Shown here piece by piece: positions 29,277 to 40,100 of a stretch of DNA of 64,000 nucleotides. Position numbers and translations under genes: made by a program. Source of the DNA: Aurelia coerulea (taxonomy: Eukaryota > Cnidaria > Scyphozoa > Semaeostomeae > Ulmaridae); contig CM076962.1 in the NCBI GenBank assembly GCA_039566865.1, forward strand, positions 10,782,743-10,846,742, given 5' to 3'. The notes below the pieces were generated by a model. The model was not told the origin of the DNA and did not search any database. It saw nothing but the letters and a program-made list of their open reading frames with translations. Position 1 is the first letter of the stretch; each line of letters starts with the position of its first letter.

Positions 29277-31180
29277 ATGAGATTTTGAAGGTATCCAAAA
29301 AGGAACAATGGGGGCATGTACCAGGTAAGGAAAATCCAGCTGATATTGGGTCAAGAGGGATGACATCTAGTAGTTTAAGGCAAAGCATATTGTGGTGGGA
29401 AGGCCCTTCTTGGTTGAAACAAGGGAAAGAAGCATGGCCAAAAGACTTTAATCTAGAGGATTCCACAGAAGTAAAAGAAGAGAGAAAGAAGACAAGTGTA
29501 ATGTTGAATGTTGCCCAAGAGAGTAAGCAGGTTAGGAAAGTGATTGATGTGGATAGATTTTCCACACTGGGTAAATTGCTTAGAGTAACTGCTTATGTTC
29601 AAAGATTCTTAGGGAACATTAGACTCAAAAGAGAGAGAAGAGAGTTGTGCTTAGGTGAACTCACAGCAGAAGAATTGAGGAATGCTGAGAGTATTTGGAT
29701 AAAAAATGCACAGCAAGACCTTAGGTTAAATCAAAACTTTGAGAAGACAAGAGAAAGCTTGAATGTGATCGAGCAAAATGAGATCCTTGTGTGCAAGGGG
29801 AGACTTGAAAACTCAGAATTGAATGAAGAATGCAAATTTCCAATAATTCTCCCAAAGAATCATAGAATCACTGACCTTATTATTCTAGATTGCCACAGTA
29901 GAGTACATCATTCTAAGGTCAGAAGCACCTTAGCAGAATTAAGATCAAGATTCTGGGTCACACAAGGCAGACAATATGTGAAGAAAATCATCAGAAAATG
30001 TTTCATTTGCAAGAAACTAGAAGGACAGCCCTATGAATCCCCAGCTACTGCACCTCTTCCAGAATTTCGAGTCAGAGAAGCTCCTCCCTTTGGGAAAGTA
30101 GGGGTAGATTTTGCTGGACCTGTGTATGTCAAGAGTCAGAATGGGATGGTAAAAGCATATATTGCACTATTTACATGCTGCGTAACAAGGCCAATTCATC
30201 TTGAACTAGTTGAAAATCTAAATGCCTCAACTTTTATCAATTGCCTGAGACGTTTTGCAGCCAGAAGGGGTACACCATCTCTCCTTGTGACAGACAATGC
30301 AAAAACTTTTAAAGCCTCTGCAAAGTTCATCAAGAAACTCTTTAAGAACAAGTTAGTACAGAGCCATCTGAGTAAAAAGGGGATAATTTGGAGATTCAAT
30401 TTAGAGCGTGCGGCCTGGTTTGGAGGGGTGTTTGAAAGAATGATAGGTACCGTTAAGAGGTGTTTGAGGAAAGTCCTAGGAAATGCAAAGTTGAACTTTG
30501 AAGAATTGACAACTGTACTCACAGAAATAGAGTGTACAATAAATTCCAGGCCACTAACCTATCAGTACGATGACCTTGTTGAAGCACTAACCCCATCTCA
30601 TCTTTTGTGTGGGAGAAGGATATCACCACTCTCTGAGAATATTGATACTTCTTTTGATGAATCAGACAATGAACTGCAAAGTAACATGACTAAAAGATTT
30701 TCTTATCTTTCTAGGAAACTGAACCACTTCTGGAATCGTTGGAGAAAGGAATATTTGGTTGATCTGAGAGAGTTCCACAAGCAGACAGATGCAAGAGTGG
30801 CAAATATTTCCAAAGGAGACTTGGTATTAATCCAGGAAGACAATGTAAAACGAGGACAGTGGAAAATGGGAGTTGTAGAAGATCTGATCAAGGGAAAAGA
30901 TGGGATAATACGAGGTGCAAAGGTTCGCAAGGCAGGTGGTAAGAATGAAACTTTAAACCGTTCAGTATTGAAATTATTTCCTCTTGAAATTGCCTCCACA
31001 GGTTATGATAAAAAAGAGGGAAAGGACGCGAGTGAATCAAAAGACAAAGAGGTAAGTATGGAGAGGAGTGAAGGTACAAATAACAATAGGATTGAAGATG
31101 CAAATTGTATGAGAAACCAGCCACCCCGCGCTGCTGCTAAGGATTCCCGATGGAAGTCCAGACTTATGCTTGACGCCTAG
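29225..31180 (+). CDS. BEL-2 end of RNase H and integrase
   Basis: Continues RNase H in the shifted frame (FVQHRVNEIL, GKENPADIGSRG). Then comes the integrase: a His/Cys finger (HSRVHHSK ... CFICKKLEGQP) and a catalytic core with VDFAGP, TDNAKTF and the glutamate in GVFERMI. The chromodomain-less C-terminal domain is typical of BEL/Pao (GDLVLIQEDNVKRGQWKMG, NRSVLKLFPLE). Stop TAG at 31178-31180 lies 18 bp before the 3' LTR. All three DDE residues are present. Confidence 0.93.
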   Translation, partial: FWIFNQGEWKTFVQHRVNEILKVSKKEQWGHVPGKENPADIGSRGMTSSSLRQSILWWEGPSWLKQGKEAWPKDFNLEDSTEVKEERKKTSVMLNVAQESKQVRKVIDVDRFSTLGKLLRVTAYVQRFLGNIRLKRERRELCLGELTAEELRNAESIWIKNAQQDLRLNQNFEKTRESLNVIEQNEILVCKGRLENSELNEECKFPIILPKNHRITDLIILDCHSRVHHSKVRSTLAELRSRFWVTQGRQYVKKIIRKCFICKKLEGQPYESPATAPLPEFRVREAPPFGKVGVDFAGPVYVKSQNGMVKAYIALFTCCVTRPIHLELVENLNASTFINCLRRFAARRGTPSLLVTDNAKTFKASAKFIKKLFKNKLVQSHLSKKGIIWRFNLERAAWFGGVFERMIGTVKRCLRKVLGNAKLNFEELTTVLTEIECTINSRPLTYQYDDLVEALTPSHLLCGRRISPLSENIDTSFDESDNELQSNMTKRFSYLSRKLNHFWNRWRKEYLVDLREFHKQTDARVANISKGDLVLIQEDNVKRGQWKMGVVEDLIKGKDGIIRGAKVRKAGGKNETLNRSVLKLFPLEIASTGYDKKEGKDASESKDKEVSMERSEGTNNNRIEDANCMRNQPPRAAAKDSRWKSRLMLDA

Positions 31181-31186
31181 GAGGTC

Positions 31187-31197
31187 AAGGAGGGGGG
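31187..31197 (+). promoter_or_regulatory. BEL-2 polypurine tract
   Basis: The purine tract AAGGAGGGGGG sits directly before the 3' LTR. Confidence 0.6.
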
Positions 31198-31198
31198 T

Positions 31199-31593
31199 GT
31201 GTTGGGAAATCCTTCACAATCCGCGCATAGTTTAGAAGTTACCTGTATTTAGTATATTGTGTAACCACTCACGGACAGTAAAAAAGTAGATTCATCTTGT
31301 AGTGCACGTACTAGTAAAAAAGTTGCGTCAGAACCTCTACATAGAAACGAGACGCGGAAACAACTAATGCTTAATATATGTTATCACTTAGCACACGACG
31401 AAATAAATCAAACTATCCAGAATCTGATTGGTAGACGGATCCTTTGTGAAACCCGGTAGAGGATGATCGAACCTTATAAGGAAAATTATTGTATTCGTTC
31501 TAGAAAGTTCTGTGCTTAGTCATCGAAAAGAGTTGAGTATCATGAGTTTTTAGAGTTGAGACGATTCGAGTTATGAAAGATGTTTTTACGTTA
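31199..31593 (+). repeat. BEL-2 3' LTR
   Basis: About 395 bp, matching 25220-25614 with about five substitutions, followed by AAATG. Confidence 0.85.
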
Positions 31594-31598
31594 AAATG

Positions 31599-31879
31599 TC
31601 TCCGTTATTGTTACATTTCTTCGGTTCACTATCAGTAGAATTAGCGAGAAGAGACTGAGGTTCTCTAACAAATGGTAAGGGGATCGGTGACAGTCTGCGA
31701 TTTTCGGCGATCCCTATCTTCCATCTTCCATCTGCGATTTCAGCAGTGTTTCCATTAGTCGGCGACAGTCTGCGATGCACTTATACCATGATCCTTTCAC
31801 ACGCACAAGATGGCGTGCAAGCGCATCAAGCGTAGCAACAACAGCTACTATCATCTAATTGGCTAATCACGACTGACGA
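31599..31879. other. No gene; GACAGTCTGCGAT repeats
   Basis: GACAGTCTGCGAT occurs twice (about 31689 and 31763) with the variant CATCTGCGAT. Related sequence lies beyond the next LINE at 33298-33395 (GTCTGCGGTCTGCGATG), so the LINE may have split a small repeat. Confidence 0.4.
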
Positions 31880-33260
31880 CCTGAAAAATGCTTTCGACAC
31901 AGTAGACCATAGTATCCTGTTGGAAAAGTTATCCCATTATGGCCTAAGGGGTCTTGAACTTGAGTGGCTCAAGTCTTATCTAAGTGGGAGAAAACAATGC
32001 TGTGAGGTCAATGGGCACATATCAAATATTGAAAGTATTCGGTATGGAGTTCCCCAAGGATCTTGTTTGGGACAACTTCTTTTTCTAATGTATATAAATT
32101 ACCTGCCACTTGTATTTGACAATGCCAAGGTTACTATGTATGCGGATGATACCAGCATCTCTTATTCCTCTAAATCAGTCGATGCAATTAATTCAGCAAT
32201 TAACGATGATTTGGCCAATCTCAAATTATGGTTAGAAGGTAATAAGTTGTCTTTAAACGTTGCGAAAACTCAACCCATGCTTATCGGTAGTAGGGCAAAA
32301 CTCCAGAATATTTCAAACACTGATGGCATTAGCCCTAAGTTTGTTATTGGTGATGAAGTTGTGCCGATGATAAACGAGGCTAAATATCTTGGAGTACAGA
32401 TCGACAAAACATTAAGTTGGAAGGAACATATCAACACTACTGCTGCGAAGATTTCGCGAGGGATAGGGATGCTGAGATATGCAAAACAGTAAAAGCCATG
32501 CACAAAAGCTATAGCGGAACCCTATCTAGGATATTGTTGCACAGTATGGGGATGTTGCACAGAGGCAGGCCTAAAAAGACTGGAAATTCTTCAAAATCGC
32601 GCTGCCCGTATTGTGACAAATAGTGCTTATGATGCACATTCCTTACCTCTGATTAAAGGTTTGAACTGGCTAACAGTTAGAGAGCTGATCAGCTTTGAGA
32701 CAGCAACTACTGTTTTCGAATCTGTGAATAAACTCTGCCCAGATTATATGGCTCAATTTTTTCAAAGACAGCGTGAACAGGCAGTTAGAACGCTAAGAAA
32801 CACCGAAACTGACTTGAAACTTCCTTTGTTTAGAACAACGGACAAACGTCATTTGCATATCGAGAGGGGCGACCGTTTGGAATGGTCTTGATCACCAAAT
32901 CAAGCTGTCTCCTTCGCTAGATTTCCGTCAACGTCTACCATTTACCCAAAACTAGCCATCATTCTAGTCACGAAAAGTCTCTTGCCTGAAGTGTAATGTG
33001 GGATAGGCTATAAATTTTCTTTCTGTAGTAATGTAAGTTTCTTTTTCTTTTCGATAAGACTAATTAAAAAATAGGTTTACTTTTGTAATTCATCTGAAAA
33101 TGTAGTAAGTAGTATTAGATAGTTATTTATTAATTGATTTACTTTTATCATTATTTTTTTTTTCTATTTTAACAGAGCACATTGTAAAACAGTTTTTGAT
33201 TAATAACTAAATGTTTTCGCCCTGTATATAGAATTTAAAATGAATGAATGAAATTTAAAA
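31880..33260 (+). mobile_element. 5'-truncated CR1/L2-group LINE, degraded
   Basis: Starts inside the RT domain (LKNAFDTVDH) and ends in an ATGAATGAATGAAATTT tail at about 33237-33268. A 3' untranslated region with GAGCACATTG ... GCCCTGTATATAG matches the 3' ends of the other LINE copies. Confidence 0.85.
31890..32910 (+). pseudogene. LINE reverse transcriptase pseudogene
   Basis: The first frame (to 32492) has YGVPQGSCLG, TMYADDTSIS with YADD, NKLSLNVAKT and AKYLGVQID. The frame breaks at about 32490-32560, then a second frame carries the C-terminal region (NRAARIVTNSAYDAHS, LRNTETDLKLPLF). A further slip lies near 32850. One GPLL box is changed to GQLL. Confidence 0.85.
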
Positions 33261-33634
33261 ATGAATGAATCAGATCCACGTGATCATAGTTTAACAAAAG
33301 CGCGTCTGCGGTCTGCGATGTGTGTTTCCATAAACATTTTCCCAGATCGGGACAGTCGTAACGATCGGGAAAATAGGAGTTAAATTGTTCAGATTTTGAA
33401 ACAAGGCTAAGAGTAATCGAATGACGCACTTCTTTTCTCTGCAAAGCTTCTGATTATCTCCATTATTATATTACTTGTTTTTGTAATTTTTCATTGACTG
33501 CTCCTTTCTAAGTATTCTGGCTAGATTGTCTAGAATTCATGGGGAATTTTATGCACTAGACTTGTATACAGCGGTTTTGAAGGTACAACAAACTCCATAA
33601 CGATATTTTTTATTTTTTTAGTGTTTCATATTTC

Positions 33635-33745
33635 CCAATTCCCCGTTCCTTGGTCCCCATTGCCTATTCCCCGTTTCCTGTTCGCCGTTCGACGTTCCCC
33701 GTTTCCGCTCTACGTTTTCGGCTCCCCGTTCCCTATTTTAGCGTT
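33635..33745. repeat. Degenerate CCCCGTT minisatellite upstream of the SDR gene
   Basis: About ten degenerate units (TTCCCCGTTCC, CCCCGTTTCC, GTTCGCCGTTCG) lie 120-230 bp before the SDR start codon. This C-rich strand asymmetry is unlike the surrounding AT-rich DNA. It may fall in the promoter or 5' UTR region. Confidence 0.6.
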
Positions 33746-33862
33746 GACCACGGCAACGATTGAACATATTTTGACGTGATATAGAAAGTTGTTGCATAGA
33801 GTGCCATTCTTTGCTGTGTGGAGAAATAGAAGAGAGGTTTGTGGTCAACAAGTGTGGCAAAA

Positions 33863-34106
33863 ATGGAGACTCAGAATGAAACGAATGGTGCTAGATTCGT
33901 GAGGGCAACTGGTGGTGAAATAAGCAAATGGCAGATTTTTGTTGAATATGTGCAGATGTTCATTAAAATCAATGTTATTATCATTGCGTCGATATTTCGA
34001 TTTTTCTTTCCACGAAGAGATACGAATTGGAAGGAAGAAATTGTCCTTATTACCGGTAGCGCTGGCTATGTTGGGAAGAACCTTGCTGCACAAGTTGCCA
34101 TGAAAG
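33863..34106 (+). CDS. SDR gene exon 1 (start, membrane anchor, glycine-rich motif)
   Basis: Residues 1-81 plus the first base of codon 82. ATG context AAAATGG. The donor is G|GTAGTA at 34107. The alternative GT three bases on would insert one residue between the glycine motif and VVLWDIN, which fits the family spacing less well. Confidence 0.9.
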
Positions 34107-37100
34107 GTAGTATTGCCTATTTCAAATTACTTCATTTCGCTCAAAAGTTTTGGGCAATTCCCGTTGCAAATTCATTTGATGGATGCGTTTAGACCATTAT
34201 TTAAAGCATTGTCTAGATGATAGAAACTTCAGGAATGTATCCAGCAAAGCAAGCAATTAAGGATGCTATGTCATTTTTATGCCCACAAAGAACTGTACCT
34301 ACAATGGAAGGATTGATTGGGAAGTAATCCGAACAATATGCACTATGTTTTTCTTGAAATCCCTTTGAAATATTGTTGTCGAAAAATAGAAAAAGTTTAT
34401 GTTCGCTAGTGTAGAAAATCCAAATGTTTGTCCTTACTCCTCGGTTCCTAATCTCAGTTCCTTCCCCTGGGGGAAGGGGGTACTTGAATTTCAATTGTAC
34501 GGGGGTGTGCACTCTGCCCATTTTTGTCAAAAAATTTTCCTCGAGATTCCTCTTAAACCGAAGAGAAAATAGGTTTGGTATATGGGTATAGGTTTGGTAA
34601 GAATTTTCGGAGAAATGTCAAATCTTCCATTTTAGCACTGGCAAGCATGATACTGGGAGATACATTCTAAGCCAAAGTGAAGGATCTTTTTCAAAAGATT
34701 TCCTCATGCTCTGATTCATAGGATAACTGTTACAAAACAATCAAGGTTTCCTTGTCGCTAATGGCAAGCATGAAATTGGGAGATGCATTCTAAGCCAAAG
34801 TAAAGGACCTTTCTTCAAAATTTTCCTCGTGCTCTGATTCATTGGATAAGTGTTACAAAACAATCAAGGTTTCCTTGTCGCTAATGGCAAGCATGATGTT
34901 GGGAGATGCATTCTAAGCCAAAGTAAAGGATCTTTCTTCAAAAATTTTCCTCGTTCGCTGATTTATAGCAAAACTGTCACAAACGATAAAGGTTTCCTTG
35001 TCGCTAATGGCAAGCATGATATTGGGAGATGCATTCTAAGCCAAAGTAAAGGATCTTCTTCAAAAATTTCCTCGTGCGCTGATTTATAGCATAATTGTCA
35101 CAAAACGATCCAGGTTTCCTTGTTGCTAAAGGCAAGCATGATATTGGGAGATGCATTCTAAGCCAAAATAAAGGGCGTAGCCCTAAAAATTTTCCTGGGG
35201 ACCCCCTCGTTTCAATACCTCCACTTAATTTACCCTGGCCACAACGCTGCTTGCTATACGTTCAGTCGGTCCAAAAAAAAATTAGTCGGTCCAGAGCATG
35301 TTGACACTCCCCCAAACAAAATTTAAATGTGCGCCCCTGCTCGCAAACGAACAGATTGAGTAATGCAAAAATTCATATCACCTTTTATGATAGTTCGTGA
35401 AATTGGGTTTTTTCAAGTGACCGCACCCAATCAAGGACTGGCCGCACTCTACGGGCCCTTGCTGAGCCATAACGCCACCCCAGAAAAAAAGTGCCAGTCC
35501 GCCCCTGCTCGTACAGCCTTTGCCTATTTGTACCTCTCCATGCACCGGTCACCAAGGCGGCCAAATACTGCGTTTGTTCTAACTTACGTGTGAAACTTTG
35601 GAGCATCTCAGGGTCATGCCTGTGGTAGACAATATCACCATAATCTAAATGAGGTCTAACATAAATAACCCAGGGGGGTACTCCCTAACTTTCAATACGG
35701 TGGGGGTCCATGCCACTATTTCTTTGCTGACCCCTAAATATTAATAAATATTAAGCCTCATGTTTTGGGGACCCCAAATATTGAGTCTAACGTTTTGGAG
35801 ACCCCAAATATTGTTATCTATTTCTGGGGTCCCTGAAATGTTTTTGAATGATTTCAATTTGAGGTTCTTGATCTTTCTCAGTTTTTGAATAATACTTAAA
35901 CATTTATTTCACGATTCGCAACTTCATGGCCAAATTGCAAAATTCTTCCTTACTTCAGATTTGTGGACCCCAAATATTGAATTGTTGTCCATGTTGTAAT
36001 TCACAGACCCCACATATTGATTGAACATAAAATTTCGGACCCCAAATATTGGCATGGACCCCCCCGTATTGAAAGTCAATAAGTACCCCCCCCTGGGATA
36101 AATAAAGCTTGTACATTTGGTTTAGAACGTCCCGAGAACATAATTTGAAAGACATCGTATTAATCCATTTCCTCAAGCCCTATTCTGCATGTGGGGGGGG
36201 GGGCAAAAAAGCCCCCCAACCAAACTTCCTGAAATTGCTCTACTTGTGTGACTTCTAATCAAATTTAATGATGCATCAAATTAACAATAGTTCATTGTCG
36301 TATAATTGGTTATGTGACAATGAAATGCCCATATTTGGCACCAGGTCTCTCAGAAAATCACTAAGACATGCATAGCTTTTCTCGGACGCATCTGATTTCA
36401 ATGCAATTGGCATCAATCAATTTTTCTTCACGTTTACTTTCAGTTTATATATAATTTTTGTATTTTGCTGACATCAGAAAAATTAAAGATCAATGACGTC
36501 ATACTTATGTGTGACGTCATATTTATAAGAAACATATGGAATAATTAGTGCATTATGATTGAAATTGACTAATTAACAATCCAAGATCAATTTCATATCG
36601 TTTTTATTACTAATCAAAGGACCTTAGAAGTGACTCACGGGCTTAATGATTTTTATTGTGAAATTTTCCAAATTATGCCATGAGAATGCAAAGGAAGATC
36701 AGTGCAATTTGATTGCACCTTTCTCGAAATATGAGTAAATATGCTGTAATGTTACGTTACAGAATGCAGTCTGAGGAAGCAACCATCAAAAATTGGCGTG
36801 CAGGAAATGTTTAGTCTTTGCTTGAAGATTTTTCAGTGGAGAACAAACAATCTAATTAAACACACGAGCAATCAAATTAATCACAAAATACACGCTTTTT
36901 TTATTATAAGAAACTTGGATCAGCACTTAGTACTAAAAGTTTCTTAATTTCGCATGAAAATTTCGGTGTTTTAGTAGTAAAAGTTTCTTAATTAGTTTCT
37001 TATTTTTTGGGCCTAAAATTGCGGTATTGTTCGAAGTTGAGCCTTCTTCTCGAGAAAGGGCTTCCATTTTGCATTGACATTGTCATCAAGAAGAAGCCAT

Positions 37101-40100
37101 GCACATCAAGGCAAAAATTTACCAATTTTGCAGTTAAAAGTCAAGAAAAGACGAAGGCACCTTTGTTAGAGAGACATAGAATAAGAGAGACATACAGATA
37201 TAACGTTTCAGAGTTTCTTAACTGTTCTTGAGCGTAGTACTAGAGTTTCTTAAATTTTTGGTCATCGTAGTACTAGTTTCTTATAAACCAGTTTCTTATA
37301 AAAAAAACGTGTAATCCGTTTTCAGCATGATTAAACAGTGCTGGTGTTAATAAGAAACTCTTTTCAAGAATTCAACTAAGAACTAAACCAATAAGAACCT
37401 CGACTGAGAACTTGGATACTGCTCAAGAAACTTGTTTATTTTGTCTGAGAAGGTAATTCGCATACTGGCGCTGTATTCTGGTAAAACTCACGAAATGCTC
37501 GGGAAGTTACCTATCAATGAATACAACGAACATGTAAGAAGGATGCGGAGAAACTGCAAAAATCTTTGGTACCCATGATCTGCTAATTTCAACTGTTTAC
37601 TGAAAGCTAAAAGAGACTTTCAGTACTGGGTGGGAAAATTTATTGGTTTCTTGAAAACTCTTCGATTGTTGTTCTACTTGACTGATCAGCTGCCTAAAAG
37701 TTCTTAGAAAACTAACAATAATCTTGAAAAAATGCTAACAAAGAGCTTTTTGAAATAATTTTGATGGGAACGTCATTGAGCTAATTACTGCACTCAAAGA
37801 GTTCATTTTGTTGGAGAAATTTCCCTTAGCAACCAATCTCATTCTGTGAAATGATGCATCAACACAAGCGAGCAAGGCAGGGTTGCCAGATTGGCCTTTT
37901 TAAGGCCAGATTTTACAATTTTGGCCTCTTTTTTAGGGGCAAAGCCTGAAAAAATAGGGTTTGGACTATTTCGCAATTCTGGCCTTTTTTGGGCTATTTT
38001 TGTCAATGAAGTCGTCAGTCCTTATGATGACACTAAAGTGAATGACAACTTATAGAAAATAGTGGTTTCCAGAAGAACATTAAATTTACACATTGCAAAT
38101 TTGTCAGTATTATATTTTAATGTATGATATCATAGTTCCAAATTTCAAAATGAAAGCCAATAGTGCCGCATAAGTGCCGCTTCTGCAAATCATATTGCTG
38201 AGTAGTTTCTTTCAAAATCTTTCAGCTTGCTCCGTTTGTAATCATTTTGCATAATACGCATGCGCAATATGACGTAATAAGGCGTTTGGCCTTTTTGGCC
38301 TCTTTCTGATCACGAATTAGCCTGTTTGTTGCCGGTCAAATCTGGCAACCCTGGAGCAAGGTGGCTGCCATGCCACACACATTATATTTCCAATCTCGGC
38401 CTGCTCTCAGCTGCAGTCCCTCTATTTTCCAGAAGTTTATTATTCACAATTTAGCGCAAACCTCAAGATCAATGTGCTTTGCACAAGTCAACTTAGAGGT
38501 CTAGTCCGAACAAAACATTGAATTCAGACTATTGCTGAACAAATTAAAAGTCTAGGCCTACTTTTGAAGCAAAATCGGCTATGATTCAAATAAAATGCAC
38601 AGAAAGTTAAAAAATGCAAGGCCTGAATTGAAAATTGATTTTAAGCAGCTACGAAAAAGTAAGTTGATAAACTTCTTGATCAAAGATGAGAGACGTACCT
38701 TTCTCTCGTTGAATGCAGTTTTTCATCCAGCAGTTTGAGCGCGCAGGCTCCGCGACCATGTTTCGTTCTTTCCGTAGAGTGGCCGCGCGTGCTCAAACCG
38801 CTGGAGCGTTTTCATTTTCATTTTTCATTTTAAATTCTTTAAACAGGGTTAAATATACAGTTAAATACTGATTTCCAAATTGCCCTGTAAAATAATAACA
38901 AAATTAAGATATCTAATCAAAATTTACAAGTAACGATAAAGATGAAAATAAAACTGGTATGTAAATAAGGAGTTCAACCGAAAAGATTACTGGCTGGTTT
39001 TATATGCAGCTTTGAATCGATTTAAGGTCGACGCTGTCTTGACATCAGCGTTAAGGTTATTCCATAATCGTGCTCCTCTATAAGCAAAGCACCGTTGACC
39101 ACTGGACGTTTTTAGGAAAGGCAGCTTCAGGTCTGTATTTGTATTTCGAAGCACTCTAATACTATTATCCGACAACCTCTCGAACAAAGTTGCAAGGTAA
39201 TTGGGAGCTTCCTCATTAATTGACCTGTACACCATCCTTGCGGTTTCCATGTCAATAAGTTCTCTGACCGTTTGCCATTCTAGTTCCTTCAGAAGTGGCT
39301 GTGAGGACGCATCGTAAGGGCTGTTTGTAGCTATCCTCACGGCACGGTTTTGTAGTTTCTGTAGTTTGTTTAAGGCAGTGGTACTACAGACTCCCCACAC
39401 GGAACAACAGGATCGGAAATATGGCTCAATAAGACTTCTGTACATTGACTGAATCGTAGTTAGAGGGAGATATGTTTTCGCATAACGTAACATTCCGATT
39501 CCTTTTGATGTCTTTTTAATTATAGAGGAAATATGATCATCCCAATTTAGAAATTGGTCAACTTCGATCCCCAGGTATTTTGTGTGCTTAATCTTCGAAA
39601 CTGGTTCTTCACCAATAACAATTTGCACTTTTTGTGTTTCAGAGTTTTCAATGTCTTTCAACTTCTTTCTACCTCCTATGAGGAGATTTTGTGTTTTGGC
39701 GACATTGAGAGATAACTTATTTGATTCCAACCAGGTTTTTAAACAAAGAAGGTCGGAATTGACACTTTCGTTTATGGTGGGGATAGAATCCGATGAAAAC
39801 GAAATGCTAGTGTCATCTGCATACATATTCACCTCAGAGTAATTTAGTGATAGGTGTAGGTCGTTGATGTAGAGTAAAAAGAGGAGAGGCCCTAAGCATG
39901 AACCTTGTGGAACGCCACATGTAACGTCCTCAAGTTCAGAGATCTGCCCATTTACCTTACAACATTGTTTTCTGTTCGAGAGGTATGAATGAAACCAGCG
40001 TAATTCCTTAGCTTTTATTCCATACAGGGAAAGCTTCTTGAGAAGAATCTCATGATTAACTGTGTCAAAGGCCTTCTTTAGATCTATGAATGTTACTGAA

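Larger units (their letters stand above)
25220..31593 (+). mobile_element. BEL/Pao LTR retrotransposon BEL-2, almost complete
   Basis: Direct repeats of about 395 bp at 25220-25614 and 31199-31593 start (G)TGTTGGGAAATCC and end at about TTTACGTTA. AAATG is duplicated at 25215-25219 and 31594-31598. I count about five differences between the LTRs, near 1.3 percent. The interior encodes gag and pol in BEL/Pao order with only two coding lesions: an in-frame stop at 26640 and a one-base frameshift near 29224. No env. No canonical TGG primer-binding site is evident after the 5' LTR, so the exact LTR end may be off by a few bases. It is a different lineage from BEL-1. Confidence 0.93.
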
